Both the position numbers and the translations under genes were made by a program. DNA of 64,000 nt. Source: Sesamum alatum (taxonomy: Eukaryota > Streptophyta > Magnoliopsida > Lamiales > Pedaliaceae). The notes beneath the pieces were generated by a model that had not been told where the DNA came from, made no database searches, and saw only the letters and a program-made list of their open reading frames with translations. Shown in pieces: positions 10,294 through 22,738 of the stretch. Where the stretch lies: positions 35,777,966-35,841,965 of the forward strand of contig JACGWO010000001.1 in the NCBI GenBank assembly GCA_034509735.1, written 5' to 3'. Numbering within the stretch: the first letter of the stretch is position 1; every line of letters begins with the position of its first letter.

Positions 10294-12279
10294 TGAAAGG
10301 AATTGTGGATCGTCCCGGGAAAAGCGCGAATGCGGAAGCGCGGTATAATTAAAAAATAAATGCGGAATTTAAACATGCTTTAAATTAAAGAACACGTTTC
10401 AAAGGGTGTGCCTTTGAAATTCCTGGGTGTTCGGTGTATCTCATGAATAATAAAACATAAAAGAATCATGGAGGCCATAGGGTAAAAAATAAAAAGGGAC
10501 GAAAATCATAAACGAGGCCTACCCGTTGTCGTTTTCGTCTTCAACGGCTACACGCGTTGTTCCCCGTTTTTGCACCAAGATCTCGTTCTTGAGACCCTCC
10601 AAATCGTGACACACGATCCACCCACGTATCTTGCACGTCGTGCTAGCAACGAACAAGTTTATATTTTGGAGTGGATGAATCAACAACACGTTATGAATTA
10701 ACGGTATTGATTCATCAAGTTCTAATGTTCCAAGAACAAGAGAACAAAGAAAAATAATTTTCTTGGAGTGTGTGAGAGAGAGAGGGCGGACGAGATAGAG
10801 GGAGAGAGAGCCGAGTTGTGTGTGTGTGTTGTGTGTGTTGGAATTTCATCATCATGCAACTTGTAGGATGCTAGGGGTTTATATAGAAGAGGAGTTTAAT
10901 CCTCTTTAAACTCCTCTTTCAAGAACTCTAATTTGACTAGGATTTTGACCTAGTCAAAGTCCTAGTCAAAGTAGTGTTTTGACCTAGTCAAAACAATCCT
11001 AGCCATCAATCTCTCCCATTGATCTCAACCGTTGATTTAATTTAATTTAATGGAATATTTAAAACCTATTTAAATATTTCCAAGAGGCTAAAATAAATAT
11101 AAATATTATTTAAGCCCATTAAATAAATCCCTTTGATAAATCTAATTTATCAATTTAATTCCTTATATCTAATAGAAGGAATTATTTCTCCAAGAAAAAT
11201 AAAGGACCCGATTAAATCCAATTTAATCATTCCTTCACTCCAATATTTAATTCCTAATTAAATATCTAAATGTGTGTGGATAGTGTGTGACTCTTTAGGT
11301 TCACCTTTCAGCTAGACTTGGTCGGATTCCTAGAATCCTTCCGTTACCATGGGTGGCCATCTAGCAACGGTCCATGGCACTAGAGACTAGGTGAAATATT
11401 CAGGGATGAACATTTAGGCTCTAACAGTACACTTGTCCTTCTGTCTTCGGTCTCATCACTTAGAGTCTAGGGCACGGAAAATGCAGGTACCCATTTTGGA
11501 CCTAAGTGTCGGTCTGTCCTCACTAAACGCCGCAAGGGAATCTTCCCTTCTGTTCAGTCACTGTGGCCACAGTTTTAGGGACAAGACCTAGAGTATACAT
11601 GAGACTCAACTGCCAAAACCTATTGACAGGAGACAGATCCTTTCTTGGAAACTACTGTCACTTTGCACACCAGAACTGCACTAGACATGGCTTATGACTA
11701 CCAAAGAGAATTCTGGCAATCTCTCACCATACCTAAGATACAGCCCTGATGTACAGGTAAACTCAGCAATTCCTCAAGTCAAAGGACTTGACCTGTACTG
11801 TTGGAACCGGGAATACACGTCATACCTTGCTGACCATACTCAAGGTCCTCCGTAAGACGGTTCCCGCGAGTCACCTCAGTCAGCTGCGTCCTAGCATGCT
11901 AAACCCTAACACTGCTTAGACGACCCTCGTCACCCGTCGATGAAACACGACAGCAGGTGCTTAGTGCAAGTCTCAAATGGAATCCCGGTACCCATTTTCG
12001 GGATTCCTTGACTTGGAGATTTCCGGACTGATTCGGGAAGACTGATTCCATGGACCTACCTCCAAGCGTAGTCCCAGTCCCCAAAATTGATTCTCAATCC
12101 GTGGGCTTTGTTTGCGTAGTGAACAGATATGGAAAACAAATATAAGTGAACACAAACAAAGTGATGCCAAATGAAATTCACTTCTTTATTCATTAATGAT
12201 TTATCAAACACCTATAATTGTCTAGACATAGGTTACATATACCCGTCAAAATTGGCTTACATGGTCACCTATTCTAACA
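10294..12279 (-). repeat. 3' LTR of element A (1986 bp)
   Basis: Runs from TGAAAGGAATTGTGGATC to CACCTATTCTAACA on the plus strand, the reverse complement of TGTTAGAATAGG...TTTCA. It is essentially the same sequence as E's LTR. The TATA box TTTATATAGAAG (reverse strand) lies near 10878-10889. Confidence 0.94.
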
Positions 12280-12294
12280 ATCTCCCACTTGACC
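12280..12294 (-). other. Polypurine tract of element A
   Basis: ATCTCCCACTTGACC is the complement of the PPT motif of E and directly abuts the inner edge of the 3' LTR. Confidence 0.8.
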
Positions 12295-12295
12295 T

Positions 12296-13954
12296 TTAAA
12301 GCCAATCACCCATATGCCTAATCCCCATCTTCTCAAGATGTTGCGTATGAGCACTCTACGACATAGGCTTTGTCAGCGGGTCTGCTGTGTTGTCTGCTGA
12401 GTTGACTCGGGCCATCCGATCGTCACCTCTTCCTACCATTTCTCTAAGAAGATGGTAGCGTCTAAGAATGTGTTTGGAACGGTGATGAGATCTCGGTTCC
12501 TTTGCTTGTGCTATTGCACCGTTGTTATCACAGAAGATGACAAACAGGCTCGGCGATGCTAGGCACCACACCCAACTCTTGGATGTAGTTTCTCATCCAA
12601 ACCGCTTCCTTAGCAGCTTCTGAAGCTGCTATGTATTCAGCCTCAGTGGTGGAGTCAGCAGTGGTTGCTTGCTTGGAACTTTTCCAAGCCACTACTCCTC
12701 CGTTGAGTTTGAATACATACCCCGATTGAGACTTGGCATCATCGTCATCAGACTGGAAGCTAGCGTCGCTAAAGCCTTCCAGAATTAGTTCTCCATTGCC
12801 GTAGACCAAGAACATTTCCTTAGTCCTCCTAAGGTACTTAAGGATGCCCTTAACGGCATTCCAATTTGCCTCTCCTGCACAGGACTGATATCTGCTTGTC
12901 ACGCTCAAAGCGTATGCAATGTCAGGCCTGGTGCAATGGACCGCATATTGGATGCTACCTATGGCAGAAGCATAGGGGATGACTTTTCATCTTTTCAAGT
13001 TCCTCATCAGTCTGCGGGGACTGCTTCTTGGACAACTTGATCCCATGCCTCATTGGAAGGAATCCTCGTTTGGAGTTGTCCATTCGATATCTCTTTAGGA
13101 CTTTCTCCATATACGAGTTTTGGGTGAGCCCTAACATCCTTTTAGATCTGTCCCTGACAATCTGGATGCCTAGGATGTAGGAGGCTTCACCCAAGTCCTT
13201 CATGGAAAACTTGGTTGACAACCATGCTTTTGTGTTTCCTAACATTCTGACGTCATTAACAATGAGCAGAATGTCATCCACGTAAAGCACTAGGAACACT
13301 ATAGAGCTCCCACTGACCTTCTTGTATACACAAGGGTCGGATTCGTTTTTTGATGAAGTCATATCCCCGTATTACTTCATCAAATCGAATGTTCCAACTT
13401 CGGGATGCTTGTTTGAGGCCATAGATGGACTTCTGGAGACGACAGACCTTCTGTTCTTCTCCAGTGACCGTGAAACCCTCCGGCTGATCCATATAGATCT
13501 CTTCTTCAATGAAACCGTTGAGGAAGGCCGTTTTCACGTCCATCTGCCATATTTCATAGTCATACCATGCTGCTATGGCAAGCAGGATCCGAATGGACTT
13601 AGCCATGGCTACTGGCGAGTAGGTATCCTCAAAATCGACCCCGGGTCGTTGAGTGTATCCCTTAGCTACAAGCCTAGCCTTAAAGGTTGTGACTTCTCCA
13701 TCAACGCCGAGTTTGCGCTTGTAGACCCACTTACAGCCCACTGGCTTAACACCTTTCGGTGGATCTACAAGTCTCCAAACTTGGTTCTCGCTCATGGAGT
13801 CCATTTCGGTCTTCATGGCCTCAAGCCATTTCCCGGAGTCGATGTCAGACATCGCTTCCCCGTATGTCTTAGGATCGTTATCCAGAAGATTGGTCGCACC
13901 TAGAAACCCATATCTCACTGGAGGTCTGGATTCTCTAGTGGACCTACGGAGGAC
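12296..13954 (-). pseudogene. Element A reverse transcriptase and RNase H (truncated by gap)
   Basis: Reading from the gap leftward there is: copia connection tail, RT (GCKWVYKRKLG, QMDVKTAFLNGFIEEEIYM, YVDDILLI), then RNase H ending MGDWL-type at 12296. The frame changes near 13350 (extra T at the region encoding FIKNESD), near 12988 (extra T) and near 12545 (extra T in GTTTGTC). Each is a single-base difference in a short homopolymer relative to element E. Upstream domains are hidden in the gap. Confidence 0.88.
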
Positions 13955-14454
13955 NNNNNNNNNNNNNNNNNNNNNNNNNNNNNNNNNNNNNNNNNNNNNN
14001 NNNNNNNNNNNNNNNNNNNNNNNNNNNNNNNNNNNNNNNNNNNNNNNNNNNNNNNNNNNNNNNNNNNNNNNNNNNNNNNNNNNNNNNNNNNNNNNNNNNN
14101 NNNNNNNNNNNNNNNNNNNNNNNNNNNNNNNNNNNNNNNNNNNNNNNNNNNNNNNNNNNNNNNNNNNNNNNNNNNNNNNNNNNNNNNNNNNNNNNNNNNN
14201 NNNNNNNNNNNNNNNNNNNNNNNNNNNNNNNNNNNNNNNNNNNNNNNNNNNNNNNNNNNNNNNNNNNNNNNNNNNNNNNNNNNNNNNNNNNNNNNNNNNN
14301 NNNNNNNNNNNNNNNNNNNNNNNNNNNNNNNNNNNNNNNNNNNNNNNNNNNNNNNNNNNNNNNNNNNNNNNNNNNNNNNNNNNNNNNNNNNNNNNNNNNN
14401 NNNNNNNNNNNNNNNNNNNNNNNNNNNNNNNNNNNNNNNNNNNNNNNNNNNNNN
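13955..14454. other. Assembly gap of exactly 500 N
   Basis: A run of exactly 500 N is probably a fixed-size placeholder. From elements C and E, the missing part of A (connection region, integrase, protease, gag and most of the leader) should be about 4.5 kb, so the gap is likely under-sized. Confidence 0.95.
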
Positions 14455-14578
14455 AAATTAAAAGCAATAAAACAAACATGCTTTAATAATCAAGAAAATC
14501 AAGATTCAATTAAAACATGCTCAAAACACATTTCATGCTTAAAACGCACATAAACCCTAGGCCTATACACCGAACCGG

Positions 14579-14590
14579 GCTCTGATACCA
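14579..14590 (-). other. Primer-binding site of element A
   Basis: The reverse strand reads TGGTATCAGAGC, complementary to the 3' end of plant initiator tRNA-Met, one base inside the 5' LTR. It is the priming site for minus-strand DNA synthesis. Confidence 0.9.
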
Positions 14591-14591
14591 C

Positions 14592-16582
14592 TGAAAGGAA
14601 TTGTGGATCGTCCCGGGAAAATCGCGAATGCGGAAAGCGCGGTATAATTAAACAATAAATGCGGAATTTAAACATGCTTTAAATTAAAGAACACGTTTCA
14701 AAGGGTGTGCCTTTGAAATTCCCAGGTGTTCGGTGTATCTCATGAATAATAAAACATAAAAGAATCATGGAGGCCATAGGGTAGAAAATAAAAAGGGACG
14801 GAAATCATAAACGAGGCCTACCCATTGTCGTTTTCGTCTTCAACGGCTACACGCGTTGTTCCCCGTTTTGCACCAAGATCTCGTTCTTGAGACCCTCCAA
14901 ATCGTGACACACGATCCACCCACGTATCTTGCACGTCGTGCTAGCAATGAACAAGTTTATATTTTGGAGTGGATGAATCAACAACACGTTATGAATTAAC
15001 GGTATTGATTCATCAAGTTCTAATGTTCCAAGAACAAGAGAACAAAGAAAAATAATTTTCTTGGAGTGTGTGAGAGAGAGAGGGCGGACGAGATAGAGGG
15101 AGAGAGAGCCGAGTTGTGTGTGTGTGTTGTGTGTGTTGGAATTTCATCATCATGCAACTTGTAGGATGCTAGGGTTTATATAGAAGAGGAGTTTAATCCT
15201 CTTTAAACTCCTCTTTCAAAGAACTCTAATTTGACTAGGATTTTGACCTAGTCAAAGTCCTAGTCAAAGTAGTGTTTTGACCTAGTCAAAACAATCCTAG
15301 CCATCCATCTCTCCCATTGATCTCAAACCGTTGATTTAATTTAATTTAATGGAATATTTAAAACCTATTTAAATATTTCCAAGAGGCTAAATAAATATAA
15401 ATATTATTTAAGCCCATTAAATAAATCCCTTTTGATAAATCTAATTTATCAATTTAATTCCTTATATCTAATAGAAGGAATTATTTTTCCAAGAAAAATA
15501 AAGGACCCGATTAAATCCAATTTAATCATTCCTTCACTCCAATATTTAATTCCTAATTAAATATCTAAATGTGTGTGGATAGTGTGTGACTCTTTAGGTT
15601 CACCTTTCAGCTAGACTTGGTCGGATTCCTAGAATCCTTCCGTTACCATGGGTGGCCATCTAGCAACGGTCCATGGCACTAGAGACTAGGTGAAATATTC
15701 AGGGATGAACATTTAGGCTCTAACAGTACATTTGTCCTTCTGTCTTCGGTCTCATCACTTAGAGTCTAGGGCACGGAAAATGCAGGTACCCATTTTGGAC
15801 CTAAGTGTCGGTTTGTGCTCACTAAACGCCGCAAGGGAATCCTTCCCTTCTGTTCAGTCACTGTGGCCACAGTTTTAGGGACAAGACCTAGAGTATACAT
15901 GAGACTCAACTGCCAAAACCTATTGACAGGAGACAGATACTTTCTTGGAAACTACTGTCACTTTGCACACCAGAACTGCACTAGACATGGCTTATGACTA
16001 CCAAAGAGAATTCTGGCAATCTCTCACCATACCTAAGATACAGCCCTGATGAACAGGTAAACTCAGCAATTCCTCAAGTCAAAGGACTTGACCTGTACCG
16101 TTGGAACCTGGAATACACGTCATACCTTGCTGACCATACTCAAGGTCCTCCGTAAGACGGTTCCCGCGAGTCACCTCAGTCAGCTGCGTCCTAGCATGCT
16201 AACCCACTAACACTGCTTAGACGACCCTCGTCACCCGTCGATGAAACACGACAGCAGGTGCTTAGTGCAAGTCTCAAATGGAATCCCGGTACCCATTTTC
16301 GGGATTCCTTGACTTGGAGATTTCCGGACTGATTCGGGAAGACTGATTCCATGGACCTACCTCCAAGCGTAGTCCCAGTCCCCGAAATTGATTCTCAGTC
16401 CGTGGGCTTTGTTTGCGTAGTGAACAGATATGGAAAAACAAATATAAGTGAACACAAACAAAGTGATGCCAAATGAAATTCACTTCTTTATTCATTAATG
16501 ATTTATCAAAACGCCTATAATTGTCTAGACATAGGTTACATATACCCGCCAAAATTGGCTTACATGGTCACCTATTCTAACA
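14592..16582 (-). repeat. 5' LTR of element A (1991 bp)
   Basis: Mirrors 10294-12279 throughout with only scattered single-base differences. It ends TATTCTAACA at 16582, followed by the TSD AGTTC. Confidence 0.94.
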
Positions 16583-16587
16583 AGTTC

Positions 16588-17001
16588 AGTCGGCTCGACC
16601 CCAGTCGACCAACCCACCAAGATCGTATAGGCGTCCCAAGCCTGTCGTCGATGAAATACAGCACTCATCTAATGAACAAGACTCTTGGTGCAAGTCTCTA
16701 TAGGACTCTCGATGCCTGTCTCGAGGTCCTCAACTTGGAACGTTTTAGACCCAACTGTTTATCAGTTGGTTCATGACCACCATCCAATGCATGGCCCAAC
16801 TGCATGAGTTGTAATCGTGGTATGTGGGCTTTTGTTGCGATATATGTAAAATACCATTTTAGCATATGGAAAATGAGCACAACAAACAAGGCACCAATGG
16901 TAACGAATACTCATTTTATTCAATACATAATATTACATTACATCAAGTTGTCAAATAGGTTACAAAACGCCCTATTGACTTTCTGGTCACCTATTCTAAC
17001 A
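16588..17001 (-). repeat. 3' LTR of element B, proximal piece
   Basis: Continuation of B's LTR after the A insertion. It aligns with 24478-24896 of B's 5' LTR and ends CACCTATTCTAACA. Confidence 0.92.
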
Positions 17002-17016
17002 ATTTCCCACTTGACC
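17002..17016 (-). other. Polypurine tract of element B
   Basis: ATTTCCCACTTGACC (complement of the PPT) directly abuts the inner LTR edge. Confidence 0.8.
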
Positions 17017-18520
17017 TAAAGCCAATCACCCATTGACCTCAAACCCATCTTATCCAGATGCTGAGTATGGGCAACTTGGGAAACGGGCTTAGTAAGTAGA
17101 TCTGCTATGTTTTTTGCAGAGCTCACTCGGTCTATCCGAATGTCACCCCTGTTAACCATCTCTCTGAGCAGATGGTAGTGTCTGAGAATATGCTTGAATC
17201 GGTGATGAGATCTCGGTTCCTTTGCTTGTGCTATGGCCCCGTTGTTATCGCAGAAGATAACCACTGGCTCAATGATGCTAGGCGCTACACCCAACTCTTG
17301 GATGTAGCTCTTCATCCAAACCGCTTCTTTAGCAGCTTCGGAAGCTGCTATGTATTCAAATTCTGTGGTGGAGTCCGCCGTGGTGGCCTGTAACTCTTCC
17401 AAGCAACCACGCCACCATTTAGTCTAAATACAAAACCAGACTGAGACTTGGCATCATCGTCATCCGACTGGAAGCTAGTGTCGCTATAGCCTTCCTGTAT
17501 CAATTGTCCACCACCGTAGATCATGAACATGTCCTTAGTCTTTTGTACGTACTTTAGGATAGTCTTGACCACAATTCAGTGTGCCTCCCTGGCACACGCC
17601 TGATATTGATTAGTTACGCTCAAAGTGAAAGCCACATCAGGTCTAGTGCATTGGACAGTGTACTGAATGCTGCCTACGGCTGAAGCATAGGTGTTGTCCA
17701 ACACCGTTTAAGCTCCTCATTAGTTTTAGGAGACTGCTTCTTGGACAACTTAATTCCATGCCTTATAGGAAGGAATCCTCGTTTTGAGTTATCCATCTTG
17801 AATCTCTTCAAGACCTTCTTAATGTACGAGAACTGGGCCATCCCTAACATCCTTCTAAATCTATTCCTGTAGATCTTGATGTCAAGGATGTAGAATGCCT
17901 CGCCCATATCCTTCATGGAAAACTGTGATGAAAACCAAGCTTTCGTGGTTCCTAACATCTTAGCATCATTCCCAATAAGCAAGATGTCATCCACGTAAAG
18001 CACCAGGAATGCAATTGAGCTCCCACTGATCTTCTTGTATACACAAGGATCGGACTTGTTCTTGATGAAATTATATCCCCGTATGACTTCGTCAAAATGT
18101 ATGTTCCAGTTTTGGGAAGCTTGTTTGAGGCCATAGATGGACCTTTGGAGACGGCAGACCTTCTTCTCTTCTCCAACAGATGTGAAACCTTCCGGTTGAT
18201 CCATATAGATCTGTTCATCTACGAATCCATTGACGAAGGCGGTTTTCACGTCCATCTGCCATATTTCATAGTTATACCATGCTGCTATGACAACCAGTAT
18301 CCGGATGGATTTAGCCATTGCTACGGGCGAGTAGGTTTCCTCAAAATCGACCCCGGGTCGTTGAGTGTAACCTTTCGCCACAAGCCTGGATTTGAAGGTT
18401 GTAACCTCCCCGTCAGCTCCAAGCTTATGTTTGTAGACCTATTTACATCCTACGGGTTTTACCCCTTTGGGTGGGTCCACTAGGGTCCAAACTTGGTTTG
18501 CACCCATCGAGTCCATTTCG
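17016..18520 (-). pseudogene. Element B reverse transcriptase and RNase H
   Basis: Minus-strand segments in three frames. RT 17674-18381 includes AKGYTQRPGVDFEETYSPVA, QMDVKTAFVNGFVDEQIYM and YVDDILLIGND. An intermediate piece 17348-17572 includes SQSGFVFRLNGGVVAWK. RNase H 17016-17402 includes DSTTEFEYIAASEAAKE and ends MGDWL. The YVDD catalytic pair is intact. Frame changes lie near 17690 and 17395. A stop replaces the usual Trp codon in the GCKWVYK motif near 18440. Confidence 0.9.
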
Positions 18521-20065
18521 GATTCATGGCCTCAAGCAACTTATTCGAATCGATATCCGACATCGCTTCTCTGTAAGTCTTTGGATCATTATCCAACTGA
18601 CCGATTAGGCCCAGAAATCCGTACCTATCAGGTGGTTGGGATACTTTGACCAACCTACGAAGGACTGGAACATCATCAGTGGAACTACTGGCTCAGATGT
18701 CACTGCCGCCTCATGGGGTTCCTCACTTGATTCCTCAAGGAGTACCTCATCGTGTCAACTATCCGATAGAAAACCCTTTTCCAAGAACACTGCGTTTCGC
18801 ATGACAAACACCTTTTGCTCAGAGGGATCATAGAAATAATACCCGGCAGTTTCTTTTGGATATCTGACAAATCTGCATAAACTAGACTTGGAGTCGAGCT
18901 TATCTCCCACTAATCTCTTGACATATACGGGGCAACCCCACACTTTCAAGTATTTGTAGGAGGTAGGCTTGCCATGCCATAGCTCATATGGCGTTTGGGA
19001 TATCTTTTTAAATGGAGCCAAGTTCAAAAGTTTGGCCACCGTCTCAAGAGCATATCCCAGAAGGATAAGGGGAGTTCGGTAAAAACTCATCATGGATCGG
19101 ACCATGTCCAACAAGGTCCGATTCCTCCTTTCAGACACACCATTCAACTGTGGTGTTCCAGGAGGAGTCCACTGAGAGCGAATTCCATTCTCTTTTAGAT
19201 AATTAATGAATTCGCCACTTAAATGCTCTCCACCTCGGTCCGACCTAAGGTCTTTGATCTCACGATCGATTTGGTTCTCTACTTCAAGTCTGTACCCCTT
19301 AAACCTTCCAAAGGCTTCAGATTTGTACCTCATCAGGTAAACATAATCATAACGTGCGTAATCATCGGTAAAGGGTACGAAGTACGAGTACCCAACCCTA
19401 GCTTGAGTATTTAATGGACCACAAACATCCGTATGGATCAAATCCAACAGACTGTTGGCTAGCGTGCTTTGTCCAATAAAGGTTTTCTTGGTCATTTTTT
19501 CCTTTAGACAAGATTCGCAGGTCGGTAGATTTTCCAAATCGTCTATTTCTAGACTCTTTGAGCCCACCAACCTTTTTATCCTATCCTTAGAAATATGACC
19601 TAACCTCGTATGCCAAATCTGTGTATTATCTTGATTATCATGTTTCTGTTTGTGTTCCGCAGTCATACGCCAGTTAGACTGTTGAAGTATGTACAGACCG
19701 TTCACTAATGTACCAAACAAATGAGATACACCATAACTTATAATATAAAAACTATTTTTATTGATGGTGAAAGAATAACCCTCCTTATCAAGGACGGGTA
19801 TGGATACAATATTCTTAATCATGCTAGGTACACAGAAACAGTCGTTCATTACAATCCTAACATGACTACTAATGGCTAACTCCATTGATCCTACGGCTTC
19901 CGCAGCAACGGCCTTGCCATCGCCTAGCCTCAGGATCATCTCATCCTTGGTTGGCCTTCTGCTTCTTCGCAGTGCCTGCAAATCATTGCAGATGTGAGCA
20001 CCACACCCGGTATCCAATACCCATGAAGCAGAATTAGTTATCATGTTTACTTCAACCACAAACAT
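18521..20065 (-). pseudogene. Element B protease, integrase and connection region
   Basis: The long open frame 18755-20065 (436 aa) starts MFVVEVNMITNSASWVLDTG, with the aspartic protease DTG. It continues through the HHCC finger (IWHTRLGHIS ... CESC) and integrase acidic residues in [17 protein letters not shown] and SERRNRTLL. Its start Met is simply the first ATG after a broken gag. The connection region downstream (18521-18755) is frameshifted. This is the longest intact integrase frame of the nest besides E. Confidence 0.92.
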
Positions 20066-20067
20066 AC

Positions 20068-20900
20068 CTGGATTGGAGAGGAGTTGTGGGCACTCCCTCT
20101 TTCAATGCCCCTTTCCTTGGCAATGCATGCAGACATCATTTGCCTTGGACCGCTGAGAAACCACGGGCCTTCCCTTTCCCTTTGCCCATTCCCATCGGGG
20201 CAACAGGGGCGCTAGGAGTGCGAGTAGGGGCCGCAACCGTCTTCCCCTTTCCCTTCTTCCACTTCCAGCATCCGGCCCTCTTGCCATTCGCCTTGGAGGT
20301 CGAAGCCTCTCCAATCAATACTGTCGGCACCAACTTATGGGTCGTAGCCTCGTATTGCACCAGCATGTTGATCAACTCATGAATAGACTTCTCAAGTCCG
20401 TTCATGTTGTAGTTTTCAACAAACGGGTCATAGGACGGAGGAAGCGACTGGAGGATCACGTCAATGTACGTGTCATTGTTAAGCCCAACTTTAAGGTCCT
20501 TGAGTTTCTCCACTAGGAAAAGCATCTTGACCCCAGGACTCTGTACAGACGATCCTTCAACCATCTTGGTACCAAAAAATGCTTTTGTGGCTGCATATCT
20601 AAATGCCTGTTCAGATATGGCGGAGACGTTGTCCAGCCTCTCATATTGCTTCTGGATGTCGTTAGACATCGAAGCCAATATGATACTGCGTACTTTCTGA
20701 TTGTCTTCAGGCCATTTCTCGAACGTCAAACGTTCTTCTGGCATGGACTCCTCCGGTAAGTTGCTCGGCGTCGGCTCGTCCAAGACGTGGCCTTGGTTCT
20801 CGAAACTATGGACAATCCTTAGGTTTCTTAGCCAGTCCGAGTAGTTCGTTCCATTGAACTTATTAGTCTCAAGTACCATGGTCAAAGGATTCTTAGACAT
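20068..20900 (-). pseudogene. Element B gag
   Basis: Starts at ATG 20900 (MSKNPLTM), as in E, C and H, although an ORF extends upstream. It has the gag features LETNKFNGTNYSDWLRNLRI, ILASMSNDIQKQYERLD, DVILQSLPPSYDPF and a basic Lys/Gly-rich tail. An extra T near 20163 shifts the frame before the zinc knuckle CMHCQGKGH. The Trp after this His is a stop (TGA, about 20102-20104). Thus both the frame and the knuckle are damaged. Confidence 0.9.
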
Positions 20901-22724
20901 ATCTACATTTATAAAATGTATAATAGAAATTAGCAGATGATGATAATATTTATTATTCAAGTTGAAGACATGGTCTTTTAGTCTTTAACCCTCCTACTAT
21001 TTATACGAAAGTCCACCACTCTCCAGTGGAGTTTCGGGAAACTATTTCCTAGTGGGCTTGGGATCCACAAGCATGATCTCCATGCCCCGCTTTTATGATT
21101 CACATGAAGAAAACTTCATGGGAGATATTTAATATCATTCTCATCCAATGAGATTCCTAAGATATTTTGCCTCACCTATTCGCATGGTTCTGAGGACTCC
21201 AAACGAACATGTTACTCAGTGTTGGGCCCGACCCATCAACCAAATCCTGCCTCAACTGTCACCCCCCACGACTCGTGAGACAGGAAACAACGAGTGCAAT
21301 CTCTTTGTTCACAACAATGATGCAACTTTCCCCTAGTCCAAGTCTGCCACGACTCGTGAGACCACACTTGGGTAGTGGTAGCTTCCTCACCACATTGTTG
21401 TGGATGGAAGGCTCGAACAGATCAAAATACCATTTTGATCCAAGTCCGTTCTGGGCCTAATATTTAATTTGGTCCAACCAAATGAGAGTTTGATAATGAC
21501 CGAGACCTCATCACATTAAGTGTTTTAGCATGCATAGATATCCAATATTCATTAAAGCATGCATAAATATCCAATATTTAAAGCGATAAATAAATACGCC
21601 GCATACAGAAAACATAGCATACCCCTGATAGGATGATCACAAGCCCAACCTATGCGACCCACTAAGCCCGCAGTGAGTCTATGGTCTGTCTAGGGTGGTC
21701 TTACACTATTACATAAGTAATAAACCTAGTGTCATTCCAATGGGCCTTGTGGCTTTTCTTGTTACACCTTGGGTCTCCGACTCCATGGGCTTATCAAAAT
21801 AAAATCTCACCAAAGTTATCTACTCTCATTATTATGAAAGCAATACATGGAAATAAATTAACAAGCCTTAACATCATGAGGCTAGAAAAAACTGGGAGAT
21901 GATAATCCCAAAACAAGAGGCACGCCGGCCCCACCCAACAGAATTGTAAATAAACAACTTACATCCATACATAACGTCTAGGGTTCTTGTGATCATCCCA
22001 TGTTGATCCCATGAACATACATAACACAATTATACCAAATAATCATGCTCAACGACGGATATTAAAAATATCCAAGTGATGTCCAACATCACAAAAGCAT
22101 AAATATATAAACAATGTGCAAAATTCAAGTTTTAAATTTCATAGACATTATATACAATGCATCCAATACATGTAATAAACCCAAATTAATTAAGCAAATT
22201 TTGATCTAATGAAAAATCCAACAATTCCAAAATCAAATGTGCAAAATTAATTTATTTTCAGAAAATGTGCAGAAATTTCAAAAAATTCAATTTTCAGAAA
22301 AACGTCAAAAACCGGCACAAAACGGCCCAGCCGTTGTGCCTACGCACCCTGTGCAGTGCAGGCCTAGCGGCTATCAATCTGCGTGCCTGCGTACAGTGCG
22401 CGCACGCCTGTGTGTAGCGCCCGCGTGCGGTTTGAAGCCTAGTGCAAGCCGGCAGGGACGGCAGCCAACTGTTGCCGCTGTTGTCCGTTTTTAACCATTT
22501 TGGGTTTCTCATTTTCAACACATAATATATAAAAAAATAAACTGAAAATAAACATGTAATTCTAAAATCCAATCTACAAAATCGCATGTATAACGTCCGT
22601 CAAATTCAAACAAATGAACAAACACATTCATTCATATATTCATACAATTACACATGCTCAAAATGTCATAAAAGCAAGTAGATCATGCCAAGCACATAGA
22701 TCTATGCCCCGTACATCGAACCGG
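20901..22724 (-). other. Untranslated leader of element B
   Basis: No coding. It contains the paired CCACGACTCGTGAGA motif (21266-21280 and 21347-21361), the inverted-repeat module (GGATGATCACAAGCCC at 21631-21646 and its partner at 21981-21998), and a GC-rich island (about 22312-22480) in AT-rich surroundings. The same arrangement recurs in H. Confidence 0.75.
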
Positions 22725-22736
22725 GCTCTGATACCA
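22725..22736 (-). other. Primer-binding site of element B
   Basis: The reverse strand reads TGGTATCAGAGC (initiator tRNA-Met complement), two bases from the 5' LTR. Confidence 0.9.
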
Positions 22737-22738
22737 TT

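Larger units (their letters stand above)
10294..16582 (-). mobile_element. Ty1/copia retrotransposon A nested in the LTR of B
   Basis: Minus-strand element with two near-identical ~1.99-kb LTRs, flanked by AGTTC at 10289-10293 and 16583-16587. The intact target sequence (GTCAGTTCAGTCGG) is visible in B's other LTR near 24472-24485, which confirms the insertion. The PBS is at 14579-14590. The internal region contains a 500-N gap replacing gag, protease, integrase and most of the leader. The near-identity of its LTRs by eye suggests it is the youngest insertion in this nest. Confidence 0.95.

Noticed and set aside
13274..14486. Long ORFs with runs of X
   Set aside because: Created by reading through the 500-N gap; only the RT part is real.
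14579..14590. tRNA-Met match
   Set aside because: Only the 12-base primer-binding complement is present, not a tRNA gene. No tRNA or rRNA gene was recognised anywhere.
22237..22587. ORFs on both strands through a GC-rich stretch
   Set aside because: They lie in the leader of element B, have low-complexity composition and are not kept in C or H.
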